Assembly (NCBI GenBank): GCA_020746105.1
Contig: CM036622.1
Coordinates: 10,898,487-10,962,486 of the forward strand
DNA from: Trogon surrucura
Taxonomy: Eukaryota; Chordata; Aves; Trogoniformes; Trogonidae
Reading direction: 5' to 3'
DNA: 64,000 bases
The position numbers and the translations under genes are program-made. Below are positions 12,801 through 27,400 of the stretch, in pieces; positions within the stretch are counted from its first letter, which is position 1; each line of letters starts with the position of its first letter. The notes beneath the pieces were generated by a model. That model was not told where the DNA came from. It searched no databases and was given only the letters and a program-made list of their open reading frames with translations.

Positions 12801-15800
12801 AGTACTGGCAAAATAAAATTAGCGGTTGAAATACAAGACCCAAGGTACAGATCTCCTTTCCTTATGACTGCTCCTGCTCATCTGTCCATGAGCCAGCATT
12901 TTTGTGCCTCATTTGGCAGTGCCATACCTTAAAACCTTCCAGAAGATATGAGAAAATAAAAACCCTTATGTATCTCTTCTCTCATCTTCATCATAGTAAC
13001 GAAACAAAGAGGTCCAAACTGCTGAATCTTGTTTTCATTGGTCTTATTTAGTAAATTGCAGCCTGTGTAGCCAGTACTGCAAAAAAATGTTGTTATGTTC
13101 TCTTTTTTTATCCTCTGTGTGCTTTTTGTTGCATAGTTTTATATTCCCCTTCATTCAATTGCTCAATCTACTAACAATAAAACACCTGAGTTAATGCAAA
13201 TTATTGTAATTTTGAATTTTGTTGCTCCACTTTATTTTCTCCTCATTTTATCTGAATTTCATCACTTCCTTGGGACATCCTTACCCCTAATTTAAGCGGT
13301 GAATAAAATAAGATCCCTGTGGTTCTTTTCTGAGCCCTTCAATGTGTTTTGAACTTTTGAACAACAAAAGCCTGGGAATTTTTGTTACCTGTGCCATTGT
13401 CCTACATGTCCCCTAGGTCTTTTTTGTTGTTGGTTGTTTGGGCTTTCTTGCCATGCTTGCAGGTTAAAGAGTGTGTCTAAATTATTTAAATTTGATCAGT
13501 AAATCTTGGAGTCATCTCATGGTCAGTAAAATTGTATATTTCATTATTTAGACCGGCAACACTCAGAAGTGATATTCCTTTATTTTATTGGTACATGAAA
13601 GATCCAAAATGAGAGATCCTTCAATAAAGATGGAGGTTGTAACGTGTGAGGATTTTCATCTTTGAGAGCATTTCATGGAGCATTTGTCCAAAAATCTTGC
13701 ATTTCTAGTGTCAATTTAGTGGAACAAACAACAATAAAGTATTTGTGAAGCCAGAGGGAATCTAATCAGCAGCGTTTTACATGCCCTGCCATGAGAAGTA
13801 GTTCAAAGTATTCCCGGCCATTGTCTCAGGTTGGAAGCTGGCGTTGGGTAGGTGGTGAAATATCCCTTGGATAAAATTCAGCCTGTATCTGCATCTTTGA
13901 TGTAGAACTTTTATGACTCCTGCGATGCTGAGTAACAAGCTCAATTTGCATTCCAAGGCACTCAGCCCCACTGCTGATATCTTGAGTAGGAGTTCAAGCC
14001 CCATTAAAGGGATCTCACTTAACATCGGTGTGAGCTTTAACATGCATTCCTTTTTTCCTGTTGACCTCCTCTTGGGGGTTAAAGTTGAGTAGCTGAACTT
14101 TAGCTGCTGCCTAGATATGTGCTGAGTGTTTGATATACATTGTCATCATGAGTCCATAAGGAACAGTTGTGCATATTGTCTTTGAGTATTTTTACACATG
14201 TTTTCTGATAAGTTACTGAGGATGCAAACACTTTCCTAAGCTCCTTTACCAAATACTAGGTGTAAGGGGTAAATAATACTTGAAGTAAAGCTAGAGAACC
14301 TTTTCCTGAAAAATTTCTTGAATGCTTCAAGAAGCACAAGTAACCCTTACATCTTTAAGTTTTAGAAGTTAGGGTTCAGGATTATGATTTTGTCATTTTT
14401 AACTACATAACACATTTTTTAAGTGATCTTGTGCACTGTTTTGATTACAATGGCCAGATAAATGTCGTTTTCCACTTCTTAAGTTGTGTCAATCCTGAGA
14501 ATATCTCTGTATTAGTACAAAACCCAATTTACTACCAAAGAGTCAAGCTAGCTAATTAACTACAGCAGTAACACCTTGCAGCTCTGACCAGCACAAATTC
14601 TGTTATGTCATTCTACAAACACACAGTGACATTTAGGCTTGAAGCTTTTTCAGCTATCAGTATCAGGGACAGTATCAGAGGAGGGTTTCTTTTTCTGTTG
14701 AGACCACTCCTCTGCCTCTGCCTCAAGTGCAACTAAATGTTAACTTATTCATTGCAATGAAATGTTAGCTTATGAAATTCTGTTTTCCTAAATCCATTAC
14801 GACTTATGCAATTTTTTTTCTTATTCTGGTCCACATAGTAGTGAAAAAATCCTGGCCCCATAAAGCCCGTGGCAGGAGAGTCATTAATTTCAGTGCTGAT
14901 GGCTTCTTCTTTTGTTTCCGATTACTAGCCAAACACCTGTTAGAAATTTTCCTTGTAATTCTTTCATTTTATCCCTTCAAAAACACACATACTGTCTCAT
15001 CCCTCATCACTTAGCATAGTTCACAGTAGAAAAAGTCATGTAAACGTGAACAGGTATTTTCTGAGCTTATAGACAAACAAGATCAGTAAGCAGAAATGCA
15101 AATATTAGTTCAGTTTTCCTTCCTCATCTCTACAGAAAGCTCTAACTTCACTTTTGTATAGCTTAAACACAAATATAGAGGATCTAGCAGATAATCTGAA
15201 TATGTTAACTTTAAATAATGAAGGTGGAAGAGGAGCTTCTCCTTTGACTTTCAGGTGGATGATGGATGATGTTCTTACTCTGTTTCCAAGTTGATTCTAA
15301 AATACATACAAGTCTTTCAGATACAAAACTACATCTATTGCCTGCACTTTTAATCATTAAAGGCTTATGATGCAGAATTTTATTATTTTCTCTTGCCTGT
15401 AAAAGAGGTTTTGCAAATTAAACACTGAATACTTCAACATATCTAGAAAGATATGTCAGCTTTTAGTCTAGAAGAGCTGTAAATCTTTCACCTCTAAGCA
15501 CATCTGTTTGTACCATGTCCAGTTGTAGCCACTTTGCTTCAAATTTATTGATACAGCCTGGCTAAGTTACTCATTTATTACCTTTGGCAATCAAAAACAC
15601 AATAAAATCAATTTGTGAGGTCATCCACCTGTGATTCTCACTGCTGTAAAGTTTTTGTGAGAATGTTGCCATTCTTCTACTACCTACTTCTGTTGTGATG
15701 GCAATTATAAATCAAAATTATGTTATACTTGAAAAAAGAATATGGAACAATAGGGCTTCGGTCCATCATAGAGCTTATATACCTCATAATATTCTAAATA

Positions 15801-18800
15801 ATAGTTCTAGATTTGTTTATTTACTGACAAATGAGACTCTACAGCTACTTATGTCAGAAATTTGTAATGCCTTCATAAAATCTGAACACCTATAATACAT
15901 GTTTCTCAAAACCCAGCCTGAGTTTGAAGATGCTTAATGTTAATCTAATTGCTATGTCTTATTTCCTCCATTCAACCTCTTCAATTTTTTTGACAAAGAA
16001 GAGAATACCTAAATGTATTGAAGACAGGTCTGGTTTTTAGTAACCTTTTATAGGCAGCTTAAAAGTAGTCCGGAAACCTCCAGAGGCCAGCAGGCAAGAC
16101 AACGAAATTCACTTGTCTAATCTAGACTTTTCCAAACACCTGCAGTCTGAGACGCACATGCCTTCTAGACCGTGAGTGAGCTAGTTTAGTCTTGAGTGTA
16201 GATTGAGAGAGGGAGGAGAACTTTCTTTGCTTGCTGTCCATTTTGAGATGTTATTAAATCTTCTTGTCTTGTTTAGGCTATTTATATAAATCCATAAAAG
16301 GATAGTTCCCATCCATAAAAAGCCTGTATATTATCTAAAACAATTTCAGACTGAAAATCTTTAGTCTTCATAACATTTGTTTGCAAGTATTTTATAAATC
16401 ATGATTATTTTATTATCTGATTTGTCTTAACATCCATTTAGTCATTTTACATGGCTTCTTGCTTCAATTAATAGTAATTTTTTTTATTATTGATTAAAGT
16501 ATTTGTGAATTCATCAACAGAGGACAGATCGTACAGTTATGCCCTAAAGAAAAGCTTTAAAGTAGTGGGATTATATTATGCAAATAATTAAAAAATATTT
16601 TTAAGCAGGCATTACTTCAGCATTTAGATATTGGCTAAAGCAGCTTTAATATGCAAGACAGGATGTTAGGTGCTTAGCTGATCCAAATGCCAGTCTATAG
16701 ATTTGAAAGACTAAAGATCACATCACTGGGAGGTTGACAGAAGTGACACTTTGCAAAGTGCCAATGATTTATGCCAATGGCTTGCTTGATGATACTGTTA
16801 TAGACAGCACTGTCATTACAAAGTCCCTAACGACTTCAGTCTACATTTATGGTGCACAAATTATAGGTGAGCCCCAAGATCGAAACCTTCCTGACTTTTA
16901 GATTTCAATGACCAAGTAATTCTCACTAGATTGGCTTCTTGTATGTTTCCTGATACTTCATAACAGCTTTTCTATTTCAGCATTGTAATTAAATCAACAA
17001 GGGCAAAATACACATTCGTTACATGTTACTAAGCCTTTTTTAGACTTCTTTAGCAAACACCACGCAAAATACACTAAACTTTATACTCCATCACAGAGCA
17101 GTAATAGAGCTTTGGCTTCTTCATCAGCAGGAATATTGCAGCCAGTTCTACAAGGTACCGAGAGCCTCACACAAGCTTCTTGGGTCCTCTGCTTCCCAGT
17201 TATGCCAGTGCTGAGGAAAAAGGGTGCTCAAGGTCAGGAAGCACTACACCTCCTTCTGAAGAGTGCCTCCTGAGCCAGCCTAAAGTGAGCTTTCCATACT
17301 GTTCTAGACTGACCATCTGTGATCCTGTGATGTGTATAATGTTCTGATTTTGCAGATTTAAAACATTATTCCCATGCAACATTACTCCTCCTTTAGTCAG
17401 GCCTGAAATTGTTGCTGATACTAAAGCAAATTGCAGTGTTGGGGGGTTTATTGTCTTCAGTAGTTCTGTTACCTTAAGACAGAATCAAAGAATTAATTGC
17501 ATGGAGCATATAGAAGTTATGAGGTAACACTGATAATGTCGAAGAACAGCACTTTAAATCAGGAGAGAAATTAGTTTCCTGTGGCCATTTAAAATGAAGA
17601 GGTAAACCTTCCCGGGCTAGGACTTCTGCTCTAGCACAAAGCAAACCACAAAGGAAAAGAGGAATAGCTGGGACCCTTGACAGATCTAGAAATAGTGGGG
17701 TGGTAGGACAGAGAGAGAGGCTCCAGAAGAAAAGCTACCGTTAGGTGAGCCATAGGATTCCACACCTCTCAGATAAAGCTCTCTCTGCTATTCCTAGTCA
17801 GACATATGATCTTCCTGAGGGGATAATAATTTAAAAACACTGAGTGAATTCTGCAGGTTATTTAAAATAAGACAGTCCTTTCTATGTCCATCAGGCAACT
17901 TACTTCAGTGTCTAAGAGCTGAACCATATGTCCTACTGTAGAAGCCATTCAGTCCAAACATGCTAGAAAACATCCGACTGCTTTGGTCTTGTGGTTTGCT
18001 TTGTAACCACAAATCCTCCAGAAAAATACAGCCTCGTGTTACACAATAGGATATATTCATGTCTGAGCTGGGACTTCCTTCAGTTGCCATCCCAGTCACT
18101 GCAATTCCCTGCTGGCTCCAAGGACATAAATGTAACACACAAAACCAGCCAAGCAAACATACCAGTGATGAATGTCTTGACAGAAACAATGTCCTTCTCA
18201 GTGAATTTTTGTGGTGCAGCTGGCAGTATTCTGCAAATTGTTCGCTCAAACAACATGTCATCCCAAGGTCAGATTAGAGCTTAACCCAAAAGTTATGTGT
18301 CCAAAAATGTGTTTTCTTGACTGCCTTGAACAAGGCTTGTGTGTGTTGAGCTTATTGCTATCCACAGCAATGTTAAATATAGGATGTGATAGGCCTGCTT
18401 AAGAGAAATGGATTACCTAGGAGAACCAGTATAAACTCAAGTATAAACCCTGGCATACTGGTGTCTTTAGATCCACTTCAGGAAAGGTAGATAAAAAAGT
18501 AGTCATTCAGTTAGGGAAGAGGCTTATTGATACATAAAGGCTGCTCTGGCAGACTCTGGGAGACAAATAACTTCGTAAAAGCTTTGATTAAACAACCACG
18601 CCTTGCACTGGACTCCAGTTCAGACAGGAGTGTCAAGCAGTGTGTTAGCAAGCTTGTTGTGTTAATGTAATTAATAGCAAAATTTATATGAAAAGAAATA
18701 TAAGAAAATGATAATTAGCTATTCTTGCTATAGTAAATATAGCAGTTTAATGTTGCTATTCAGTCAGATGAATGAGTACTTACAGCATTTGTTATGTTTG

Positions 18801-21800
18801 TATTTTTTTAAAAATGTCTGAAAAATATAAAGTCACCATCTGAAATTCTGTATTCTCATATTCTGGTAACTTCATAAAAGGAGTTCTAGGCAGTTAAGTT
18901 AATCTTTGCAGGACTAAAAGCTTAAAAGAAGGCTGAAAAGACCATTGAAGGTCAGAATTTACATATTGATCAAACTGTAAGTTTATACTCTTGCAAACAT
19001 GTAATTAACTTTGCTGTTATTGAATTTTAGTTCACAACCAATTTTATTAATCATAGTTTCACCAGTAATTCTACTGGACTGAAGCATGAGTGACAAACAT
19101 CTGTAATAAGGTAGAGTGCATACTAGGGTGTTATGTTTAAAAATAGATATAAATCACCTGAAACATTTGTTACTTTGAAGAAAATGCCCTTCATCAAATC
19201 ACAACTCTCGACAATAAAATGAAACCATCTTCTGAGAATTATTGATGAAAGTTGAAATTAAGACATTTAAAAAATTGTGTTTCAAAGTTCCAAACCACTG
19301 GTCCTTTCTCAAGGAAATTAATTTTTGTAAGCTAATAATTGTAAAGTCAGTGGTAAAACAGCCAAAGGGTTTTTGTTAACCTTTTGTTTTCTGACTACCA
19401 AATAGCCAGAAGCTGGTAAAAAGTCATGGGGGATGTTCGATCTTAAATATATTGAAGGGATGATTCCTGCCCATGCAGCAGGCAAGAGCATGTGGGGGAA
19501 TAGGTTGCTGCATTTAAGAATTGTTCTAGAACTGTTGATGAACAACCTGGGATCTGTTCTAGTCTATGCATCAGCAGTAGAAATGGTCATTTATATTCCA
19601 GCTGGATAAGCAAATGCAAGATTTACTTCCTGAGACGTGAAGAAAATACACAGGAACCAACTAAGGACTCTTCCTTTGCATCCTATCCCCAAAATTGCAC
19701 CACAGCCAGGGATATTGCAGTCATGTCAATGAAGAGCAAGGTCTCACATTCTTAATCATAACAGAAAGTAACGATGATAAATTGTAAGTCACTGATCTCA
19801 GTGGTCCTTTAGGACGAAGGGCAAGGTTTGCTTTTCAGTGTCTCTGAACTGATGGCCTTCTGCTCGATCAGGCTTTCTGAGGTATCTTCCTGCTGGCAGA
19901 CACGTAATGAATCTGGATCCTTCTTATCAGATGTTACCTGTCCTTCTTATCTGGGTATCCTGGGAGGTGAGTACCCAGAAGAAGCAGTGAGTTCTCCCTT
20001 CCTGCAGACTAACGAAGCCTCTCAGCTAAGGGTGAGCTCAGTCCGGACTTTGCCATGGACTCGCGTACAGGTGGGCTGGCACTGCTAAGAACAGAAATCC
20101 CACACAACCTGCAGCCAAATGTAAGGATGACTGTAATGCCTTTTCCATTTGTTTTGCCAAGTAAGAGGACCTGGATACAAGGAAGAACGTGAGTCTGTAC
20201 GTGTGCTCTCGTGTCTAAAGGATGCGTAAAACAAAGCTAGGTTCAGACATGAACTCTTGAAATTATGATACCTTCCAACCAAGCATGTCCTTGCTTGAAA
20301 AAACAGTGAAAAAATTAAAAATATATTAAGCATTTCAGGAATGACTATCACCAATCTCAGCAGGCTGCTCTGCCTTCAATACACATTGCCCTCAGCCATC
20401 ATCTCCATGTCAATACAGCCATCAGCAATGAAGGCTTCACTCTGAAAAGAGAATTCCTGACTTCACTTGTTATAGCAGGACCCAGAAGCACAGTATCATA
20501 CAACACTCTGGAAAAAAATGACAGGATCATTGACAGTATAAGCACAGCAATGTTATGTCTAGTGGCAAAATGTAGCTGGTTGAAATGTGTTTTATTTCTG
20601 TTGGAGACAGATAAGTTTACACTGCAAGAGAGTGTGTCGCTGGATAAATGTCTACTGAAAACAGAATAAAAACATAAAAGTGTTATAGCCTATCATTAAG
20701 CAGAGCTAACCAGAATTTTGCAGTATTGCTCAGTATTCATCTGGCCACACGCTCTCTGGATGCAGAGAGGCAGTCGTGTTTAGCTAGACTTCAATTCCAT
20801 GATATGAGCTGTCTGCTTACGGCTTCAGTGGTGGCAGCAGCAGTACGTTTCTTGTTTTACCGTTTGGTTTGAACAAATTACTGTGTCTGCAAGCAACCGT
20901 CAATAAATCTCTCTCTTTTTTTGTTTTTACTACAGGGAAAATGTAGTATCAGGTTACACCAACTAAAGTTCATCAACCATAATATCTGAAATCACTGCAT
21001 TTCATTACAGTCTCAGAATCTTGTATTTAAACTTCCTTATACTTAAACACATGAAGCAAGCCGGCAAGATGAGAAGGTATGGTAACGAGGACAGTCAAGG
21101 ATGCCTCTTTTCTCTGTGTCTAAGCTCCAACTCATTGTCTTTCAGAAGGTACTCAGTGTGATAGCTGCGAAAATAAAGTGACTGCCCCAGCAGTCCTGGT
21201 AAAAGCTAGGTTGCTGCTGCAACAAGTATTTACTCTCCCGAAGCGATTTACCAGCCTAGAGCTGTATCAAGCAGTCTTCTTAACGATGTGCTATCTGTAA
21301 ACATTTTACAAGTTATAACTATAAGGTGTTTAAAATTATTAAGTAGCTATTGTACATTTCATAGCTCATCCTATAATTTTAGAGTACCAAGAAACTGAAA
21401 TTCAGAGCACACTATAAGATGACCTTTTGTATGCAAGTTAAATCAATTTTATACTCCTTAGAATTTGACCCAGTGAATATAAAAAAGTCCAAGCTGTCAA
21501 AAAGAGAAAGCTATAATAAAAAATTTTAAAAAAGGAAGAGGGAACCATCTCAGCAGTATCTTGTAAATAAGTAGTTCAAAAAGTGTCTATGAGGTCATAG
21601 CATAGACCTTCCTCCCATCAGCTCCTATCCACTATGTGGTGCCTGGCTTACGAAGCAAGAACAGTTTGCAGATGAAGAACAGGACCCAAGTTCTGCTGAA
21701 CCTCTCCAGAAAGGGAGGGAAGGCAGTAGAGGTGGCTGGTGGCAGGCTGGCAGCAGGGAAGGAGCTGGACCTAGTCCAGCAAAAAAATCAAGTTATCTCA

Positions 21801-22941
21801 AGCAAGGCTTAGGTATGGTAAAGTAAGGAACGACTGTTGTGATTCATCTTATACCTCATGGTCACCTCAGTGGCTTGCACTACACCAGTGGGAACTGGCT
21901 TATATTAGCAACACTGTGAAATGGCTCAATGAACATCTGATGCTGTGGCACACTTTCTGATGGTTTAGCTCCTGCAGTTCAGCCTCTGGCTGCCCAGGGA
22001 AAGCAGCTTTATGTCTGCCACCCTGGAAGCCATTTGTGTCTCTGAGGATGCTAGAAGGGATCAGGTCCTTTACTTGCTTGGTGGAGTGTGTGTAACATTG
22101 GTAAAAAAGCCCTGGAAGGACCTTAACTTATGTTTATGTCTTCAGGACAAAAGCCCAATCCACAGGGTTATGCTGTGCCTTTTAAGCTTGCTTTTCTCTT
22201 TTTCTCTTTAGTAGAATCAACAATAGATAGCAGGAACCAGAGGGGATGGTTTCATTTCAAAGATCTATGAAGTTTGAAGAGCTGGGATTTATATCACTTC
22301 ATTTTTATAAAATTTGGGATTAAATTCTGCCTTTGAGAACAATTGAGTGACTTCAGAGGAGTTACCAGGCATATCAGAGGCTAAATGTGGTTCTTAATCA
22401 TTAAAATATTATGTAAAGGAACATGAATAGAAACAAAGGCAAGAGAGTCTCCACTTCCATATCAATGTTCCAGATACTTTGCATTCATACAGAGCAGAGT
22501 TCATGAACTCTCTCTAACCATGTTAACAATCCTCTGGGTTTCTAAAGGAGCAGCAGGGGTTGGAATGAGAAGTCTCCCCATATACATCAATAACATCAGT
22601 CTTGACACACTGATGGGATTTCCAGGGGGTTCTTTGCTAAGTGTGCCTGCTGAATCCTCTGCACCACTCAGCAGTGGTGGCTCATTATGCCTCGCAGGGA
22701 GAAAAAAAAAAAAGAAGTCTGAAGTTAGTAGTTGAAAACAAAATGTGCATCTGCGGCATGTGATTTCTTGTGCAAAAACAAGTCAGAGCATAGACATTTA
22801 AAATCAATTTTTCTCAGTGACTGATGTGAGTTGGGATGTCTTAAATCGATATTTTTGCAGAAATTAAGCACAGCAATGTTTTGCACCATGCAGTTTGTAT
22901 TTCTGAAGATACATGTAAATAAAGTTAAGCACGGTTTCATT

Positions 22942-22990
22942 TGAAAATCGGAGAAGCACAGTAGTGAAAATTGGAGAAGCACAGTAGTCT
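22942..22990 (+). repeat. Short direct repeat
   Basis: GAAAATCGGAGAAGCACAGT is followed at once by a near-identical GAAAATTGGAGAAGCACAGT, giving a period of about 25 bases. Confidence 0.8.
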
Positions 22991-23174
22991 CTACTGTGCG
23001 ACTGATGATAGCTACCATATTGTTAGTGACAGAGTGACAGAACTGAGTCAGACCAAGGATCCATGTAGCTCTGCCCAGTTTTGGTCTGTGTCTGGCACCT
23101 AGTGATTGGAGAAGATTATCAGATTATTCAATTAATCTTTTTAGTACCCAGCAAGCATTTTAATATAAGGACAT

Positions 23175-23176
<2 letters not shown>

Positions 23177-23227
<51 letters not shown>
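23177..23227. repeat. (TA)n microsatellite, about 51 bases
   Basis: About 25 uninterrupted TA units; self-complementary and prone to cruciform extrusion and length polymorphism. Confidence 0.97.
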
Positions 23228-23229
<2 letters not shown>

Positions 23230-23997
23230 TTTTTATGGAATTGTTCTTGATGGCCTTGTTGCTATATTTTTTTCTAATAGTTTTTTGAATGCATTTATAC
23301 TTTTTGAATCAGAAAGTTGCATTCAGGATCAGAATGCCAGATGCGGTTGGTGGCATGCTGGCATGCCAGTTTCTGTCAAATAAGAATCCATTCCTTAGAA
23401 AATTCAGCGCTAATATAACAACTGCTTCCATTTCACAAACTTTTTACTGACTCATCTTCCAATATAAGCATTTTTTTCATAATGGAAAAATAACTGTGTG
23501 ATGAAATCTGGCATTTTGATAGGGTTTTCCACAGTTATTCAACAATTTTTTTAAAAAATAAATCTTCATCTTGAGCATAACTTTGAAGCTTTATAATGCT
23601 GAAAAAAATTTTTTTAAAAGTGGTACATTTTGTAGATCTATATATTGCAAATCTGACTGATTTAATACTGAATGTTTCAAAAGAACAATAGTAATCTATA
23701 TGTTTTATGTGCTTTGAAACTACAGATGAGGAGTTCCTAATTCTGTATATTTCTTTAGAAAAAAAATCTAGTATTACCAAAATCCAAAAGGTGGTAAGAA
23801 ACTAATGCAATCTGCCATAAGGACCTCCAATAATGTTTGCTTCATGATATTTTCACAAAGCTGAAAGGGAAGCAAAACTTCTCTCCGTCTGTGATTAGGC
23901 AGAAGATAAAACCCAATGCAAGTAGTGCTATTGTAGCTGCCGTTTTTCTGTCTTCATCCCAGACACATGAAGTTCCACTTTGGACCACCTAATACAA

Positions 23998-24470
23998 GAC
24001 AGCCATTGATAAGCTGAAGTGAGCTCAGCAGAGGACTACTGAGGTGGATGTGTGTGTCCAGGTGGGCTGGAACACTTACCCACTGAGAAATGGGCTTGTT
24101 CAGCCTGGGAAAGAGGTGGCTTTCGGACGTCATGAGGGCAGCCCCTCAGTACCTACAGGGAAGTTGTTGAGAGGTGTATGGCAGCAGGACAAGGAGCAAT
24201 GGTTATGAATTGGAATAATAGGGATGTTTCCATGACACAGAATTGATATCAGAAAAAAGCTTTCTTCACAATGGGGACAGTTGAACACTCTAAGTCTCTA
24301 CCCAGAGAGGTTGTACTGTCACCATCCTGGGAGGTCTTCAAGACCCAGCTGGATAAAGCTTTGAGCTACCTGATCTGCAATCATAGCTGACCTTGCTGTG
24401 AGGAGGAGGTTGGACTGGAGCCTGCCTGTGGTCCCTTTCAGCCTCAGCTTTCCCTTGATTCTGTGATTCT
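23998..24470 (+). mobile_element. CR1 LINE 3'-end fragment (about 470 bases)
   Basis: This is an older copy with the CR1 order: the GTTCAGCCTGGGAAAGAGG segment, CAGTACCTACAGG, GGACAAGGAGCAATGG, the CCCAGAGAGGTTGT segment, CTTCAAGACCCAGCTGGATA, GGTTGGACTGGA, CCCTTTCAGCC and a terminal GATTCTGTGATTCT. It is 5' truncated and has indels. It extends further into the 3' end of the CR1 open frame than the other copies, but no frame is intact. Confidence 0.92.
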
Positions 24471-27400
24471 ACATGTATCCATGGTACCAATGGGATTTTA
24501 CACAATGGAGATGCTCCCTCAGCTCGCTTCGCTAAGCATAAGCTGCCTTCCACACACACGTGGCCCACCTGCTTCAAAGTCTTTGCAAGATCACAGCTTA
24601 AACAACAGTCTTTTCTGTAACATGCATTTTAATGATCCCCATTTCTCTGAGCATGCCAGTGACAGGGTAGAAGTGCACCACCTCTGCAGTCTCCACCTTG
24701 GTTTGCCATACGGCTCTCTGAGCTACATGCCAGAACCTGATCAAGTCCCAGGATTTCCACTTTGCTTTGTCTTAAATACTTATTTAAATAAACAGAAACA
24801 AACCTCAGGTAAAAAGTGAATTTAAGTCCTCAGGCTCTGGTTGACTACAGTGGATTGACTGCACACATAGGAAATGTTGGCATAACAAAACAGATGTTAT
24901 ATGGTAATTGTGCTAAGTCTCCTAACAAACAAAGCTCACTTGGCACAATTCACCCAAAGCCTTCAGGGAAAATGAGTGAGAGAAAAAAAATATTCTCCTC
25001 AACTAAGGCAGTGCCAGCCATATGCATCCTTGTGGTGATAGCAAGCAGGACTGTTTCAACAGAGGATGATCATCCTAGGTACTTCATGGCCTTCATTCCC
25101 TCCCAAGTCTCTTGCCCACACAGCCTTGTTGGAAACTGGTTCTCTTAACCTTAAACAACAGGGGAGGAAAAGAAATGGAGAAAAAAAAATTATAAATTTA
25201 ACTTCATTCTGTTGAGTTTGGGTAGAATTTTCTTTCATGTAAGTTTGGGGTAACTCAGTAATGGGGTTTATGAAAGAGGTGGTTAAGGGAAATGCTACAG
25301 AGGAAGCAGCTTTACAAGTTGGTGAGGAATAAAATATTTGCAAGCAAAATATGTAAATTGCAAAAAAAGCAATAAAGCAATTCACCAGCTCAGGGGCGAA
25401 AGTTGGTGACGTAGACAGATGCATTCATGTTTGTATGTTTTCTTACAGTTAAAACCCAAAATGTGCTCAGTAGCATATCATCATAAATCCTGACTGGATG
25501 AGACAAGTGTTTTTCATTGTTCAATCACCCTTCCACAGAAGAGAGTGCTGACAGCTTTTGTAACAGGTGGCACTTGCTCTATTATGTGCTACTAAAGAGT
25601 GAAATGGTAAGGGCTGTCATCTTATTCCCAAATACCATGCCTTAAATGTGAAAGGGCTTTCAGCATCTGACTCAAATTAAACTGGCAGTGTGATCTTCCA
25701 TTTTATATCATAAACCTAACTAAAAATATGTTTTGGATTAAGTTTTACGTAGGTGGGGGTTTGTAGATGATTTGTGGGTCTATATGTCCAAGGTAAAATT
25801 CTAGCTCTACTGAAATCAATGATAAAATTCATACCAACTATAATGAACCCAAATTTTACTGAACTTCTATAAAGCTAGGCATTTTTAAATGTGAGAAATA
25901 ATGCATTCAGGAAACATTAGTGCAACAAAAGTTTTGGCTGTTCTTCCAGCTTAGCTGGTTTCTGGACATGCTTTTCTGCCTCCTACACATCACACAGCAG
26001 TGTTGAAACTGGCAGAGAACAGGATCTTTCCTTCCCTCCCGAAAGCTTTGCATGTCAGTCCTCCTGGGGAGCCCAGGGTAACAGCTGGGATCTCAAAAAA
26101 CACGTCGCTGACGGTAGATTCCATCAGCGGTGCTCAGGTTGTTGGATGCTTGGAAGTGAGTTGCTGGAACATGGCTAGACTAGCGCTGGATCTGTTCCTA
26201 GGTACGGGTTTGGATTTGCTTTCCCGGGGTAATGAACCCTTATCCTGTCATGCAAGAAATGCTGACATTGCCAGCAGTATGTGGGTAAAATACCATCTGA
26301 ATTAAAGTCATTAAACCCAGACATATCTCTTTAAGGTCAAGGAGGCAAGGAATTGCAATTCACACTTATGGGTGAGTGAGCACATAAATTATAGATATTT
26401 AACTAATTCATTACCTTACAAAGATGAATTGGACAAGGCTTTCCCAGAAACCAGAGACATTTTGGACATGTTTGTATATGAGAACACTTTCCCAGTCCTC
26501 ACTCAAAATGCTACCACAAGGTCATTCCTCATTTTCTAAACTTTCTGAACTATTTCAAACTGTTTAATGGACTCAGTATATCCAATGCCTTTCTCTCTAG
26601 CAAGGACAGTACAATTCCCTGTCAGTAGGCTCTCAACAGCACAGGCAACAGCCTTGTTGACTGGAAAAGGAATAGTTAAGGAGTACATGAATGAACTCTG
26701 ATTCGACCTCTAGTAAGTGAAACTGGGTGTTCCCCATCCAGTCCAGCCCTGGGGACAAACTGTGATACACTAAGCCAGCTCTCTGTGGCTGTATTTCCCT
26801 AAAACATTTGTATATTTGCAAACTTAGTGAATTTCCATAAAAATAGGACCTGTCGCAGATGACAGGAGTCAGAAGCTTGTATTTAATTTTCACAGGAACC
26901 GAGCATGAGAAATTATTTACTCTAGAAGGTGATGTGCAGTAACGGGTATAAACCAGCACTTCTCAGCCCCAGAAAGAAAGTATGAAGTCATAAGTTCTGC
27001 ATTCAAAAGAAGAAAAAAAGCTACAGGAATCAAAGACTTTATTTGTGAAGAGAGGACGCCTGCCAGAACCAGAAATAGTTTTGTTGCCTGATGCTTTCTT
27101 TCCTCAGGCTCACAAACCCCAGAGGTGTCTTGGGGAGTGGGTGGAACTGCAATGTTTTAATAAAGTACTCTGGAATTTTATTAATGTGAAGGGCTGCAAA
27201 TGCCTGCAATTCTGGTCATGTGAGCATCTGCATTCAGCTGTCCTGGATTTCAATGAGATAGTGAACATTAGCTATGTAATTCATGTGGCTGTTCTTTGGC
27301 CTGTAACAGGCTTTAGCAAGTTTAACATTATGTTCACGTTCAGATTTTAGCGTTTGGCTTCCTGGAAAGAAAACATAATTTAAAAAAAGTCCTATGCATC

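Larger units (their letters stand above)
7893..23997. other. Gene-free flank, segment between first two CR1 copies
   Basis: No supportable coding exon or RNA gene was recognised over these 16 kb. Notable items are a nuclear-receptor motif cluster near 9,815-9,860, AT-rich homeodomain-motif stretches (about 12,180-12,300 and 16,400-16,680), a (TA)n microsatellite (23,177-23,227) and a 23-base direct repeat near 22,942-22,990. Open frames up to 118 codons overlap on both strands and are treated as chance. Confidence 0.6.

Noticed and set aside
16578..16585. Octamer ATGCAAAT sites at 16,578 and 31,019
   Set aside because: Single octamers are expected by chance at this frequency and have no supporting motif context.
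23036..23110. Possible old interspersed repeat (GTCAGACCAAGGATCCATGT region)
   Set aside because: It resembles phrases seen in ancient amniote repeats, but I could not assign a family or borders.
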